A DNA stretch of 64,000 nucleotides from Bacteroidales bacterium (GCA_024401395.1 JAKSLD010000009.1:56725-120724), one strand, 5' to 3'; positions 35,936 through 45,440 are shown, counted from the stretch's first letter. The notes: generated by a model from the sequence alone, not told the origin. Made by a program: numbers and translations.

Positions 35936-36373
35936 TTACCTATACCCGAACTCAAAAACAATATCTAGCATATCTTCTGGCAGTTTGTCTTTGGCAAATT
36001 GGGCAAGCTCTCTCGGAATGCTTTGGTAATGGGCGTATGCTATGGCTCCTGTGATTGCACCCATAGTATCGGCATCTCCGCCCAATGATACAACTGTCTT
36101 GATGGCATCCTCATAATCTGTGCTTTCCAGAACGGCTATTATTGATTCTGGAACTGTACCCTGACAGCTGGGATCGAAGTGATAGGTCTTCCTTATCTCG
36201 TCACAGGTTCTGCTCAGATCATAGCCGAATGTAGACTCGATAAACTCCTTTATATCTTTCAAGGAACGACCGTTACGCGCAAGGAAGATAGCTGCTGCAG
36301 TGGCCTGTGCTCCTTTGATTCCTTCGGGGTGATTGTGCGTCACTTCGGCTGTTGTCTTGGCTAGCTCAAGACA
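35936..36373 (-). pseudogene. ADP-ribosylglycohydrolase, 5' half missing
   Basis: The frame encodes the C-terminal half of an ADP-ribosylglycohydrolase: LAKTTAEVTHNHPEGIKGA, ATAAAIFLARNG, SLGGDADTMGAITGAIAYA (metal-binding Asp residues). Family members are usually about 260 residues; here about 145 codons remain. The homologous reading frame runs upstream to just before 36374, exactly where repeat block B begins, so the N-terminal half was replaced by the block. A GTG at 36343 could start a 135-residue product, but the first metal-binding motif is absent, so it is probably inactive. Confidence 0.7.
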
Positions 36374-37125
36374 GATACTTTGTGCCGACGGGATAGCTTC
36401 AGCATTTGTAGCCTCAGTCTACACTCACTCTACACTCGGGGAACACCCTTGTTCATCGTAATTTTTTGTTTATGATACTGTATTCTATCAACAGCCGACT
36501 TGTTTGTCTTTGTTGACGGTGCAAATATATAATGGCTGTTTAGGGCGGTGGCGCGTTCTGGCGCAATTTGGCGCAATTTGGCGCGATTGTCAACTTTTTT
36601 CAGTAATATTTGCAGTCCGTGATGGATATGATGTTTGCAAAAAGCCCCCTCTAGAATCTATCCCTATGAAAATCCTAACTCTCTCTACCCCCTTCTTTCC
36701 TCCTTCGCTCTTATAACGCTCTTATAACGCTCCCTTAATACAGACACTACTCTCACGCTCTCCTTCAATCTCATCTTTTCTTTCGTTTATCCAAATTCCG
36801 CGAATCTCTCAACCCTGCAATTCCAAAAATCTCTCAATCTCAAACCGCCATAATCCGCCTAAAATAATCCCTTAAATCCCCTGAACCCGTGTGAGATGCC
36901 CCCAAACGGCGATAGCCAGAATCCGTAACAATCCGTATGAGATATAACCCCAAACTTAGAGCCCTTTCAAAAAAATCGCGCCAAATCGCGCCAGAACGCG
37001 CCAAATCGGGACACCGCCGTTTTGGACTGTATTATATTTGCACCGCCAAACTTGATATATCAGTCGTACATCTCCCAAGCCTGGCGGTGGGCTGCCTTTA
37101 GGGCAATGCGGAGGCCTTCGGGCTC
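36374..37125. repeat. Duplicated repeat block B (short copy)
   Basis: Near-identical to block A at 2442-3700 but with four left iterons (36550-36585), one 81-bp unit (about 36870-36945) instead of seven, and three inverted right iterons (36978-37007). The inverted motif CGGTGCAAATATA occurs at 36517-36529 and 37033-37045. The right end runs into the intact WYL gene. The left end cuts the ADP-ribosylglycohydrolase gene. Confidence 0.85.
36392..36468 (-). repeat. Dispersed repeat, copy 4
   Basis: Minus strand: ATTACGATGAACAAGGGTG, TTCCCCGAGTGTAGAGTGAG and onward, inside block B. It encodes M-N-K-G-V-P-R-V-stop. It lies in the same orientation as copy 5 (38081), which is on the other side of the WYL gene. 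Confidence 0.8.
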
Positions 37126-37962
37126 GAGTACCTCGCAGGCTGAGCCGTAGGTCATCAGACGGTTGATCAGTTCTTTGTTGGTTTTCAGGCTGTAGCGGTA
37201 AATTACATAGTCGTCGCCCCTGGATTCCTCTTTTTGGGATTGGTGGAGTGGCAAGGTGTCGAAGTAGTCGGTCAGATAACCCTTGACTTTGAGGCGTACT
37301 ATATCTATAGGGTATTCTTCGTCGCTGTAGACGCCAATGCAATATCTGAACTTTTCGTTGGCGGAATAGTTTTCTGGCAGGAAGAACAGCTCATCAAGTT
37401 CCTTCACGGAGATAATACGGTCCAGACCGTAGGTGTACTCTTTGTTCTTCTCCTCGCTATGCGCTATGAGGTACCACCGGTTCTGATAGATCTTGACGGC
37501 GTATGGACAGACAACGTATTGCGTCTCCTCAGAGCCGAACCGATGATGGCGAAGAAGGATTTTATGCCCGTTTCGCATGGCGCGACAGATGTCCGACAGC
37601 GTCTCATTGGCGGAAGGGATATTGTCCATGAGGATCCTGTCTTGAATGGCCTTGTTCTCGTACACCATATTGCCTACGGAGAACACCTCAAGCGACCATT
37701 TGAGCATACTGACATTGTTGACCCCGAAGTCGGCAATGTAGTAATTGAACGGAGCCTTGCGTTCGCACTCAATGGTTACGCCCAGTTCGTCCGGTATCGC
37801 TGCAAGCCAGTTGCGGAAGGTTCGTTTGGCGATATCCTCGCCAGAAGGGTTGAGGTTGGTGTTTCTTCTCCAACGGCGATTGATCTCCTCGAAGGTTATT
37901 CCCTTGGGAGCCTCTTTGACCTGGCACACAAGCCAGAGGTATTTTCTGAATAGACCCTGCAT
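37060..37962 (-). CDS. WYL-domain transcriptional regulator
   Basis: 300 residues. N-terminal winged helix-like part (GITFEEINRRWRRNTNLNPS ... IAKRTFRNWLAAIPDELGV), then a WYL domain (about 125-200) with VVCPYAVKIYQNRWYLIAHS and YGLDRIISVKEL, and a C-terminal WCX extension. WYL regulators sense nucleotides or single-stranded nucleic acid and often repress defence genes or respond to DNA damage. Its 3' end overlaps block B, whose iterons lie 50-510 bp downstream of the stop codon. A decayed second copy is at 3635-3760. Confidence 0.85.
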   Translation of the reverse strand: MQGLFRKYLWLVCQVKEAPKGITFEEINRRWRRNTNLNPSGEDIAKRTFRNWLAAIPDELGVTIECERKAPFNYYIADFGVNNVSMLKWSLEVFSVGNMVYENKAIQDRILMDNIPSANETLSDICRAMRNGHKILLRHHRFGSEETQYVVCPYAVKIYQNRWYLIAHSEEKNKEYTYGLDRIISVKELDELFFLPENYSANEKFRYCIGVYSDEEYPIDIVRLKVKGYLTDYFDTLPLHQSQKEESRGDDYVIYRYSLKTNKELINRLMTYGSACEVLEPEGLRIALKAAHRQAWEMYD

Positions 37963-38080
37963 AGCACATTGTAGTTTTATGCAGGTATACTATTATTAAT
38001 AGAATAATGTTTTGAGAATAGGTAATTTTTTGGCTTATGAAAGAAATAATACGTGTTTTACATCAAGTTAGTCTCTTGCA

Positions 38081-38118
38081 GGTCCCTTGGAACACCCTTG
38101 TTCATCGTAATTTTTTTC
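38081..38118 (-). repeat. Dispersed repeat, copy 5
   Basis: Minus strand: A-rich tract, ATTACGATGAACAAGGGTG, TTCCAAGGGAC. It encodes M-N-K-G-V-P-R-D-L and six more residues before a stop. It lies about 120 bp upstream of the WYL start, so the WYL/block B unit is bracketed by copies 4 and 5 as direct repeats. Confidence 0.75.
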
Positions 38119-38138
38119 AAAACACATTCTTTATTATT

Positions 38139-38205
38139 GGTGTTCATGTACGGAAAAGTAGTGGCTGTCTCGAAATGGACGCTCTCTTCGTCCGTAAATA
38201 ACACC
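38139..38205. other. Long imperfect hairpin upstream of rpoD
   Basis: GGTGTTCATGTACGGA (38139-38154) pairs with TCCGTAAATAACACC (38191-38205). Inside the loop GGACG-N7-CGTCC forms a smaller stem that shares bases with the outer arm, so the two cannot both form completely. It sits in the 500-bp gap between the divergent WYL and rpoD genes. Confidence 0.4.
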
Positions 38206-38274
38206 GAATCGCATACTAGTATATAGCATTCATTTGATATTCTAATTCTTTAACTATAATCGCTAAACCAATTA

Positions 38275-38299
38275 TGCATCGTCTGCGTTAAACGATGCA
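38275..38299. other. Hairpin in the rpoD upstream region
   Basis: TGCATCGT / ACGATGCA, eight-bp perfect stem with a nine-nt loop and no T tract, about 165 bp before rpoD. The remaining leader to 38464 is AT-rich; I see no clear -7 box in it. Confidence 0.4.
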
Positions 38300-38464
38300 A
38301 TAGATAACAATTATCAGACAACACTATTTTACCAACCTTTGTTGCCGATTTGGTTAATTAAAGTTAATTATGCGTATTGGGATCGGTATTTTGTAACCTG
38401 AAAGTCGTTTCTGTACGTATAAGACAAAGTTTTACAATGGGTAACAAGCAATAACATAGGGACA

Positions 38465-39325
38465 ATGAGACAGCTCAAGATTACAAAGTCGATTACGAAC
38501 CGCGAGAGTGCATCTCTAGATAAGTATCTTCAGGAGATTGGCCGTGAGGAACTGATCACAGTAGAAGAAGAGGTAGAACTCGCCCAACGCATTAAACAAG
38601 GTGATGCACTTGCACTTGAAAAGTTGACACGTGCAAACCTCCGTTTCGTGGTTTCTGTAGCAAAGCAGTACCAGAATCAGGGACTCAGTCTTCCAGACCT
38701 TATTAACGAGGGTAACCTCGGTCTTATTAAGGCAGCTGAGAAGTTTGATGAGACCCGTGGTTTCAAATTCATATCATACGCAGTGTGGTGGATCCGTCAG
38801 TCTATTCTCCAAGCATTGGCAGAACAGTCTCGTATCGTGCGCCTCCCACTGAACCAGGTTGGCTCTCTTAACAAGATCAACAAGGCTTTCAATAAGTTCG
38901 AGCAGGAGAACGAGCGTAAGCCATCTGCAGAGGAACTAGCTGACCAGCTTGACTTGCCAGCAGATAAGGTGGCTGATACTCTCCGCGTATCTGGTCGTCA
39001 TATCTCTGTCGATGCTCCTTTTGTTGAGGGTGAGGATAACAACCTTCTCGATGTATTGGTCAATAATGATTCGCCAAACGCCGACCGCCAGCTCATCAAC
39101 GAGTCGCTTTCTCGAGAGATCGAGCGCGCGTTGTCTACTCTTACAGAGCGTGAGAGCGATATCGTGAAGCTTTTCTTCGGTATCGGCTGTCAGGAAATGA
39201 CACTTGAGGAGATTGGTGAGCGTTTCGGCCTTACCCGTGAACGTGTACGTCAGATTAAGGAGAAGGCAATACGTCGCCTCCGCCATAATTCGCGTAGCAA
39301 ACTTTTGAAATCGTACCTCGGTTAG
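38465..39325 (+). CDS. rpoD: Primary RNA polymerase sigma factor (sigma-70)
   Basis: 286 residues, the short form typical of Bacteroidetes, which lacks region 1.1. Region 1.2 ([20 protein letters not shown]), region 2 ([59 protein letters not shown]), region 3 and region 4 ([20 protein letters not shown]) are all present. This sigma reads the TAnnTTTG promoters seen across the window. It has a long upstream region and a strong terminator after it, so it is monocistronic. Confidence 0.95.
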   Translation: MRQLKITKSITNRESASLDKYLQEIGREELITVEEEVELAQRIKQGDALALEKLTRANLRFVVSVAKQYQNQGLSLPDLINEGNLGLIKAAEKFDETRGFKFISYAVWWIRQSILQALAEQSRIVRLPLNQVGSLNKINKAFNKFEQENERKPSAEELADQLDLPADKVADTLRVSGRHISVDAPFVEGEDNNLLDVLVNNDSPNADRQLINESLSREIERALSTLTERESDIVKLFFGIGCQEMTLEEIGERFGLTRERVRQIKEKAIRRLRHNSRSKLLKSYLG

Positions 39326-39349
39326 TACCAGTAGGTTAGATTATAATAT

Positions 39350-39389
39350 GGCTACAAAGTGAATATTATTTCGCTTTGTAGCCTTTTTT
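39350..39389 (+). terminator. Terminator of rpoD
   Basis: Ten-bp perfect stem GGCTACAAAG / CTTTGTAGCC, 14-nt loop, six T. The next promoter (TATCTTCG, 39393-39400) begins immediately after the T tract. Confidence 0.9.
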
Positions 39390-39405
39390 GCTTATCTTCG
39401 CGCTC

Positions 39406-40233
39406 ATGAAACGATTCATAAGCATAGCAGCTATTTTTGTTCTGGCTTTGGTGAGCCTTTCTTGTGTAACTTCGCGCACAGAGTCATCTTCGTTGGTGCG
39501 TATTCATACACCATACGGTATCATGGTAGCGCGTCTCTACGACGAAACACCTCTTCACAAGGAGAATTTCCTAGGCTTGGTACGTAATGGCGAGTATGAT
39601 TCTCTCCTGTTTCACCGCGTCATCAAGAATTTTATGGTTCAGGGCGGAGACCCTGTGTCCCGTCATGCTGGTCCTTATGACGAACTCGGTACGAATCAGA
39701 TAGGAGGTCCTATCGAAGCTGAAATCGTTCACCCAAAGTATTTCCACAAACGAGGAGCAATAGCTGCAGCCCGTAAGGGAGATGCCTATAATCCACACCG
39801 AATGTCATCTGGTTCGCAATTCTATATCGTTCAAGGCGAAGTGTTTACAGATTCGCTATTGTCTGATTTCGAGGCACGTATCAACAACCGTACTCGTCAG
39901 AGAATTTTTCAGGAGCTCCAGCCTGAATATGCTGACACTCTTCGTTATTGTCAGCAGAATGGGCTCCAGGAGAATCTCATCGACCTGCAGATTGCCATTA
40001 TGGGTAGGGTAGAAGAGGAGATGGAGAAACGTGGTATATATAAATTCACCGACGAACAGCGTGAAGCTTATACCACTATAGGAGGTACACCTCATTTGGA
40101 CGGCGAATACACTGTATTCGGCGAGATAGTCGAGGGGTTGGAAATCATAGATTCCATAGCTGCACAGCCTGTCTACAGCCCTCATGACCGACCAATGAAG
40201 GATATCTGGATGACAATGGAAATAATCGAATAG
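39406..40233 (+). CDS. Cyclophilin-type peptidyl-prolyl isomerase, lipoprotein
   Basis: 275 residues from the ATG at 39406, chosen because the -7 box TATCTTCG (39393-39400) lies after the upstream ATG at 39388. Lipoprotein signal ending LVSLSC. Cyclophilin domain split by an insert: first part HTPYGIMVARLYDETPLHKENF ... HRVIKNFMVQGGDP ... GSQFYIVQG, a helical insert of about 80 residues, then REAYTTIGGTPHLDGEYTVF. First of three adjacent cyclophilins; likely folds exported proteins in the periplasm. Confidence 0.9.
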   Translation: MKRFISIAAIFVLALVSLSCVTSRTESSSLVRIHTPYGIMVARLYDETPLHKENFLGLVRNGEYDSLLFHRVIKNFMVQGGDPVSRHAGPYDELGTNQIGGPIEAEIVHPKYFHKRGAIAAARKGDAYNPHRMSSGSQFYIVQGEVFTDSLLSDFEARINNRTRQRIFQELQPEYADTLRYCQQNGLQENLIDLQIAIMGRVEEEMEKRGIYKFTDEQREAYTTIGGTPHLDGEYTVFGEIVEGLEIIDSIAAQPVYSPHDRPMKDIWMTMEIIE

Positions 40234-40237
40234 TATA

Positions 40238-41044
40238 ATGAAGCATCTGTATCGCTATATAATATGTATAATCCTGACCCTCGCGTCGCTGGTTGCCAGT
40301 GCGCAGTCGGTCAAGGTGCGTATCCATACAAATATGGGCGATATGGTGGCTGTACTCTATGACGATACCCCAAAGCACCGCAACGAATTCATAAAACTGG
40401 TACAGGAAAAGCATTTCGACGGCACTCTATTCTATCGTGTTGTGAAGAATTTCGTCATACAAGGAGGTTCGTCAGACTCTAAGAATGCCCGACCAGGACA
40501 GCACATCGGCTATGGTGAGGAGGCGGATAACATTGATTCTGAATTCACAAAAAAGCGTTTCCATAAATTCGGAGCATTATGCGCACCCCGTCAGCCGGAC
40601 AAGGTGAATATGCTCAAGACGTCTGATATCTCTCAGTTCTATATAGTCCGAGGGCAGGTCATTGCTGATTCTGTTCTCACTATGATGGAGAAGCATGTGA
40701 ATAACCCTATCAAGAAACGTCTCCACGAGCTGTACCATTATCCGCACAAAGATAGGTTGGCAGAACTTAAAGCCACAGACAAGAAAGCATACAATGCTCT
40801 TGTCAAGGAAATTAAGGATAAGATAGATTTTGAATACCGTATCTCAGAGCACCTGGAGTTCACAGCCGAACAGCGAGAAGCATATACAACGATAGGAGGT
40901 ACGCCCGACCTGGATGGGGAGTATACGGTATTCGGCGAATTGATATCTGGTTTCGATGTCCTTCGCAAGATAAGTAATATGAAGGTTGACAAGAACGACC
41001 GCCCTTTGACGGATGTTCGCATGACAGTAACTATCGAAGATTAA
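40238..41044 (+). CDS. Cyclophilin-type peptidyl-prolyl isomerase, periplasmic
   Basis: 268 residues. Signal peptide (1-21, SLVASAQ). Same layout as the preceding gene: RIHTNMGDMVAVLYDDTPKH, FYRVVKNFVIQGG, SQFYIVRGQ, helical insert (about 150-205), then REAYTTIGGTPDLDGEYTVF. It begins 4 bp after the previous stop and ends 1 bp before the next start. The three genes are one operon. Confidence 0.9.
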   Translation: MKHLYRYIICIILTLASLVASAQSVKVRIHTNMGDMVAVLYDDTPKHRNEFIKLVQEKHFDGTLFYRVVKNFVIQGGSSDSKNARPGQHIGYGEEADNIDSEFTKKRFHKFGALCAPRQPDKVNMLKTSDISQFYIVRGQVIADSVLTMMEKHVNNPIKKRLHELYHYPHKDRLAELKATDKKAYNALVKEIKDKIDFEYRISEHLEFTAEQREAYTTIGGTPDLDGEYTVFGELISGFDVLRKISNMKVDKNDRPLTDVRMTVTIED

Positions 41045-41045
41045 G

Positions 41046-42308
41046 ATGCGCTTTTGTTCCCTCATATTATCCCTTGTTCTTGCTCTTGTTTTTGTGGCGT
41101 GTGGCGGTTCTTCATCCGACGGACCGAAAAATTCTGTTCCTGCAACTCCAGATTATACAGAGCGTAACAAAAATGCTATGGCGCATATCATCTCTTATGA
41201 TGTCTACAGTGCCCCTCTGGGTGAGGCTAACTGTGTTTATGTCGCCCCTGATATCGTATTGACTCCGATGTCGTGGATCAAGGGAGCCCAGAAAGCGAAA
41301 CTGAATCCGATTGATAGCAAGCAGGCATTCAATGTCTATGGCTTTTCGGCATATAATATTGATGATGATCTGGTAGCCCTCCGTGTAGAGCGTAAGGTAA
41401 AGGCAGAGAATCTCCCGCCATTGGATACCGTTTGTCCTCCATCAGCTCAGGGGCTATACGTTTTGTCTGTCAATAAGCGGAAACAGGTGATATCTACTCC
41501 TGTTGCTGTAGATTCATTGGGCAATATCTCCCCTAAGGCAGTATTGGGTACCCCTATATACAATGCTAAGGGACAGATATACGGAATCTCTGGTCAGAAT
41601 AGTAAGGCTATACTCTCCACGACTATCCGCCGTATTCTGCCTAGAGTCAATGCTGTTCACGAGAGTATCTATCAGTTGCGCCTCAAGAGCAACACGGTAT
41701 ACCCCGATTCTAAGACAATCTCGGGTTTTACTCTCCATACCTCAATGGGTAAAATCTCGATGAGGCTCTTCAATGAGACATCTGAATACAAGGATAATAT
41801 AATCCGATTAGTTACCGACCACTTCTATGACAGCTTGTTGGTTCATAGGGTATTGTCTAACTATCTTATCCAGACTGGTGCTGCAGACAGCAAGAATGCC
41901 GGCCCTGACAGTCAGGTGGGTTGGCAAGGTCCAGGTTATACTATCCCAATGCATATCGTTCCTGGCCTCTTTCATAAGCGAGGTATGGTAGCAGCAAGCA
42001 AACTTCCGCAAGATCATAACAGCAGCAACCGTTCCGATGGTTCGCAATTCTATATCGTCTCTGGTCGAAAATTTACATCTAAAGAACTGGATGACGTAGA
42101 AAAGGAATACCATAAGACATTTACCTCGGCGCAGCGAGAGGCATATACTACCGTTGGTGGTGCGCCTTATCTGGATGGTGATTATACCGTCTTCGCAGAG
42201 GTGACTTCAGGAATGGATGTCGTTGATAAAATAGCAGCTCTGCCCCTCAATGGCGACAGACCTGTCAACGATGTGCGAGTTTACAAGGCGACCTTAATTC
42301 GTAAGTGA
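41046..42308 (+). CDS. Lipoprotein fusing a degenerate trypsin-like domain to a cyclophilin
   Basis: 420 residues. Lipoprotein signal with VACG. Residues about 40-215 resemble a trypsin/DegP-type protease fold: NCVYVAPDIVLTPMSWIKGA at the usual His strand, NIDDDLVALRVER at the Asp strand, and VLGTPIYNAKGQIYGISG at the Ser strand. The His is replaced (TPMSW) and the GDSGGP-like nucleophile is lost (LGTPIYN), so it should be inactive. Residues about 225-420 are a cyclophilin domain (FTLHTSMGKISMRLFNE, SQFYIVSGR, AYTTVGGAPYLDGDYTVF). Probably a substrate-binding chaperone in the envelope. Confidence 0.7.
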   Translation: MRFCSLILSLVLALVFVACGGSSSDGPKNSVPATPDYTERNKNAMAHIISYDVYSAPLGEANCVYVAPDIVLTPMSWIKGAQKAKLNPIDSKQAFNVYGFSAYNIDDDLVALRVERKVKAENLPPLDTVCPPSAQGLYVLSVNKRKQVISTPVAVDSLGNISPKAVLGTPIYNAKGQIYGISGQNSKAILSTTIRRILPRVNAVHESIYQLRLKSNTVYPDSKTISGFTLHTSMGKISMRLFNETSEYKDNIIRLVTDHFYDSLLVHRVLSNYLIQTGAADSKNAGPDSQVGWQGPGYTIPMHIVPGLFHKRGMVAASKLPQDHNSSNRSDGSQFYIVSGRKFTSKELDDVEKEYHKTFTSAQREAYTTVGGAPYLDGDYTVFAEVTSGMDVVDKIAALPLNGDRPVNDVRVYKATLIRK

Positions 42309-42377
42309 AATTCGTAACATCAAACATACAGCATCGTATCAAATAACAGTTTTTAATAACGTAAAACTAATATCGTC

Positions 42378-43664
42378 GTGATAGTATTAATGATTTCAGT
42401 GTTCCTAATCGGCTATGCTTGTATAGCGTTGGAACATCCTTTGAAGATTAATAAGGCGGCTCCTGCTCTTATTATCGGTGTGCTTACTTGGGTTATCTAT
42501 ATTACAATGAGTGGTACAGCACCACATGAGACACTCGAGCACCTCCAGCATCATTTGGGTGAAACCTCAGAGACTCTCTTCTTTCTCTTGGCTGCAATGA
42601 CCATTGTAGAGGCAGTTGATTCTCATAGCGGATTCAGTATACTTACTAATGTCATCAAGACTCGCAGTAAGGTTAAGCTCCTTTGGATTATCTGCGTACT
42701 GACATTCTTTATGTCGGCCGTTCTCGATAACCTCACAACAACAATCGTAATGATTGCCCTTCTCCGTAAGCTTATCGCAGATAAGGAGACAAGATGGACA
42801 TTTGTCGGCGCAGTTATTATTGCTGCTAATGCCGGTGGCGCATGGAGCCCTATCGGAGACGTGACTACCATCATGCTTTGGATTGGTGGTCAGATTTCTG
42901 CAGTCAACATTATGGGCGCAATCCTCATTCCTAGTCTTATAGCTCTCATCGTTCCTCTTGCGGTATTGTCCTTTACTCTCAAGGGCGACGTAGAGCGACC
43001 ATCACTGGAATCTTCGGAGACATCATTGACAACCCCAAGAATGCAGACTTTCATTTTGTGCCTGGGTGTATTGATGCTCGTATGTGTTCCTCCTTTCAAA
43101 ATGATTACGCACCTCCCTCCATACATGGGTATGTTGCTCGGTTTGGGTATCGTATGGGTGGTAACTGAGGTTATTCACCGTAACCGTAGTCGCCATACTC
43201 GTAACCTCCTCTCTATTGAGAATGTTATGCGTAAGGTGGATGTTCCTACAATTTTCTTCTTCCTCGGTATCCTTACTGCTGTAGGTGCTTTGGCAACTGC
43301 CGGTATCCTCAAGGATTTCTCTGGTTGGCTCGATGCTGTTACAGATAAGAATATTTATGTAATCAACCTCACCATCGGTGTCCTCTCTTCTGTAGTAGAT
43401 AATGTGCCTCTCGTAGCTGGCGCTATGGGTATGTACGAAATTGCTGCTGATACAACTTCTGTATATGCTATGGATGGCTCGTTCTGGGAGATGCTTGCTT
43501 ATTGCGCAGGTACTGGTGGCAGTATCCTTATTATAGGTTCTGCAGCAGGTGTAGCCGCTATGGGTATCGAGAAGATTGATTTTATGTGGTATATCCGCAA
43601 GATCAGCTGGCTCGCCCTTCTCGGTTACCTCGCAGGTGCAGCTGCATTTATGTTGTTCAGATAA
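42378..43664 (+). CDS. nhaD: NhaD-type Na+/H+ antiporter
   Basis: 428 residues with 11-12 hydrophobic segments. ArsB/NhaD superfamily features: IALEHPLKINKAAPALIIG at the N-terminus, FFMSAVLDNLTTTIVMIALL, NAGGAWSPIGDVTTIMLWI, and VLSSVVDNVPLVAGAMGMYE. The paired DN motifs are typical of this ion-transporter fold. The start is a GTG at 42378; an ATG four codons later is possible. It exports Na+ (or Li+) in exchange for protons at alkaline pH. Confidence 0.88.
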   Translation: MIVLMISVFLIGYACIALEHPLKINKAAPALIIGVLTWVIYITMSGTAPHETLEHLQHHLGETSETLFFLLAAMTIVEAVDSHSGFSILTNVIKTRSKVKLLWIICVLTFFMSAVLDNLTTTIVMIALLRKLIADKETRWTFVGAVIIAANAGGAWSPIGDVTTIMLWIGGQISAVNIMGAILIPSLIALIVPLAVLSFTLKGDVERPSLESSETSLTTPRMQTFILCLGVLMLVCVPPFKMITHLPPYMGMLLGLGIVWVVTEVIHRNRSRHTRNLLSIENVMRKVDVPTIFFFLGILTAVGALATAGILKDFSGWLDAVTDKNIYVINLTIGVLSSVVDNVPLVAGAMGMYEIAADTTSVYAMDGSFWEMLAYCAGTGGSILIIGSAAGVAAMGIEKIDFMWYIRKISWLALLGYLAGAAAFMLFR

Positions 43665-43693
43665 AAATTATAATCAAATAGAGAAATCCCGTT

Positions 43694-45382
43694 ATGAATT
43701 ACTCTTTCTTCGACTTTCTCCGTCTTCTGGGGTCCCTCGCTCTCTTCCTTTATGGTATGAAGATGATGTCCGAGGCTCTGCAGAAGGTAGCAGGTTCTCG
43801 TCTCAAGAATATCCTTGGCATAATGACTTCCAACCGTTTCTTGGGCGTCATAACGGGTTTCCTTATTACTACAGTAATCCAATCATCTAGTGCCACAACG
43901 GTACTTGTTGTCAGCTTCGTAAACGCCGGCCTCCTCTCGCTCACGGAGTCAATAGGTGTCATCATGGGTGCCAATATCGGTACCACAGTGACTGGTTGGA
44001 TTATCAGCTTGCTCGGCTTCAGCGCCGATATATCAGCTCTGGCCCTCCCTGCCATAGGCGTGGCGCTTCCTCTGATATTCAGTAAGCGTAATACTTTGCA
44101 CAACTGTGGCGAACTTATCGTAGGTATTGCCTTGCTTTTCATGGGTCTCGACTTCCTGAAGGCTTCTGTACCTAATATAAATGAGTCGCCAGAGATTCTG
44201 TCATTCCTTCAGGATTATACCAATAATGGTTATGGCTCGATATTCTTGTTCCTCTTCATCGGTACCATACTTACTATCGTAATCCAATCTTCTAGTGCTA
44301 CCATGGCACTCACATTTGTAATGTGCTCTCAGGGCTGGATTCCTTTCGAGATGGCTGCCGCTATGGTCATGGGTGAGAATATCGGTACTACTGTCACAGC
44401 AAATATTGCCGCAGCTGTAGGTAATATTTCTGCTCGTCGCGCTGCTATGGTGCACATGGTATTTAACCTCCTTGGTATTGTCTGGTTGCTTATCCTCTTC
44501 TACCCGTTCACCGATCTGGTGGATTCTATCGTAGTAGCGATGTCTGGTGCTTCTCCTCGTGTCGAAGTAGAGCAGGTGCCTCTAGCATTGGCAGTATTCC
44601 ACTCTGTATTCAACATAACAAATGCTTTGATATTCATCTGGTTTACTAAGTTGATTGAGCGTATTGTTATGAGGGTTCTGCCTTCAAATGCTGACGCAGA
44701 GGAAGAGTTCCACCTCAGATTCATTACAACTGGTATGTTGTCTACATCCGAGCTTTCTCTTATTCAGGCTAAAAAAGAGATTACACTCTTTGCTGAGCAT
44801 ACCCATAAGATGTTCGGTATGGTGCGTCAGTTGCTGACTGAGGAGCTGTCTGATTCTGATTTTGAGAAACTCTACGAGAAAATCAAGAAGCATGAGGACT
44901 TGAGCGATAATGTCGAGATGGAAATCGCTAATTACCTTACTAAGGTTAATCAGGGTAAACTCTCTGACGACGGCCGCCGTCGAAATAAGGCTATGCTGAA
45001 AATTGTCGGTGAGATTGAGTCTGTAGGTGATGCTAACTATTCTATCGCACGTCTCATCAACCGTGTCCGTACACAGAACCTTACGATGCCCCCTCTTGTA
45101 AAGGAGAAGCTTCTTATGATGTTCGACCTTGTGGATAGGTCTCTGGATGTTATGGATCGTAACCTCGCCGCCGATGAAAATAAAATTGAGTTGGCACGTG
45201 CCCAGGTTTGTGAATCGGATATCAATGCCTTCCGTAATCAGGAGAAGTCGGATAATTTCGAGCACGTCAAGAATGGTGAATATCCTTATGAGTTGGGTGT
45301 TTATTATACTGACGTCCTTCAGGAGTGCGAGGAGCTTGGTGACTACGTAATCAATGTTTCTGAGGCTTTGGTGGAGTCTTAG
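43694..45382 (+). CDS. Na+/phosphate cotransporter-like protein with PhoU-like tail
   Basis: 562 residues. The membrane part (about 1-330) holds the two inverted QSSS repeats characteristic of the NptA/YjbB (NPT2) family: TVIQSSSATTVLVVSFV and IVIQSSSATMALTFVM. The C-terminal part (about 345-550) is helical and PhoU-like (HTHKMFGMVRQLLTEE, YSIARLINRV). It probably moves inorganic phosphate with sodium across the inner membrane. It begins 30 bp after nhaD, so sodium-coupled genes are together. Confidence 0.88.
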   Translation: MNYSFFDFLRLLGSLALFLYGMKMMSEALQKVAGSRLKNILGIMTSNRFLGVITGFLITTVIQSSSATTVLVVSFVNAGLLSLTESIGVIMGANIGTTVTGWIISLLGFSADISALALPAIGVALPLIFSKRNTLHNCGELIVGIALLFMGLDFLKASVPNINESPEILSFLQDYTNNGYGSIFLFLFIGTILTIVIQSSSATMALTFVMCSQGWIPFEMAAAMVMGENIGTTVTANIAAAVGNISARRAAMVHMVFNLLGIVWLLILFYPFTDLVDSIVVAMSGASPRVEVEQVPLALAVFHSVFNITNALIFIWFTKLIERIVMRVLPSNADAEEEFHLRFITTGMLSTSELSLIQAKKEITLFAEHTHKMFGMVRQLLTEELSDSDFEKLYEKIKKHEDLSDNVEMEIANYLTKVNQGKLSDDGRRRNKAMLKIVGEIESVGDANYSIARLINRVRTQNLTMPPLVKEKLLMMFDLVDRSLDVMDRNLAADENKIELARAQVCESDINAFRNQEKSDNFEHVKNGEYPYELGVYYTDVLQECEELGDYVINVSEALVES

Positions 45383-45440
45383 ATTATTTGCGCCGATTAA
45401 AAATAAAAATCCCTAAGTACGTTTGTATTTAGGGATTTCG

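Noticed and set aside
35936..36343. Complete small ADP-ribosylglycohydrolase gene with GTG start
   Set aside because: Half the family's length and the first metal-binding motif are missing, and the homologous frame continues upstream of the GTG to the block boundary.
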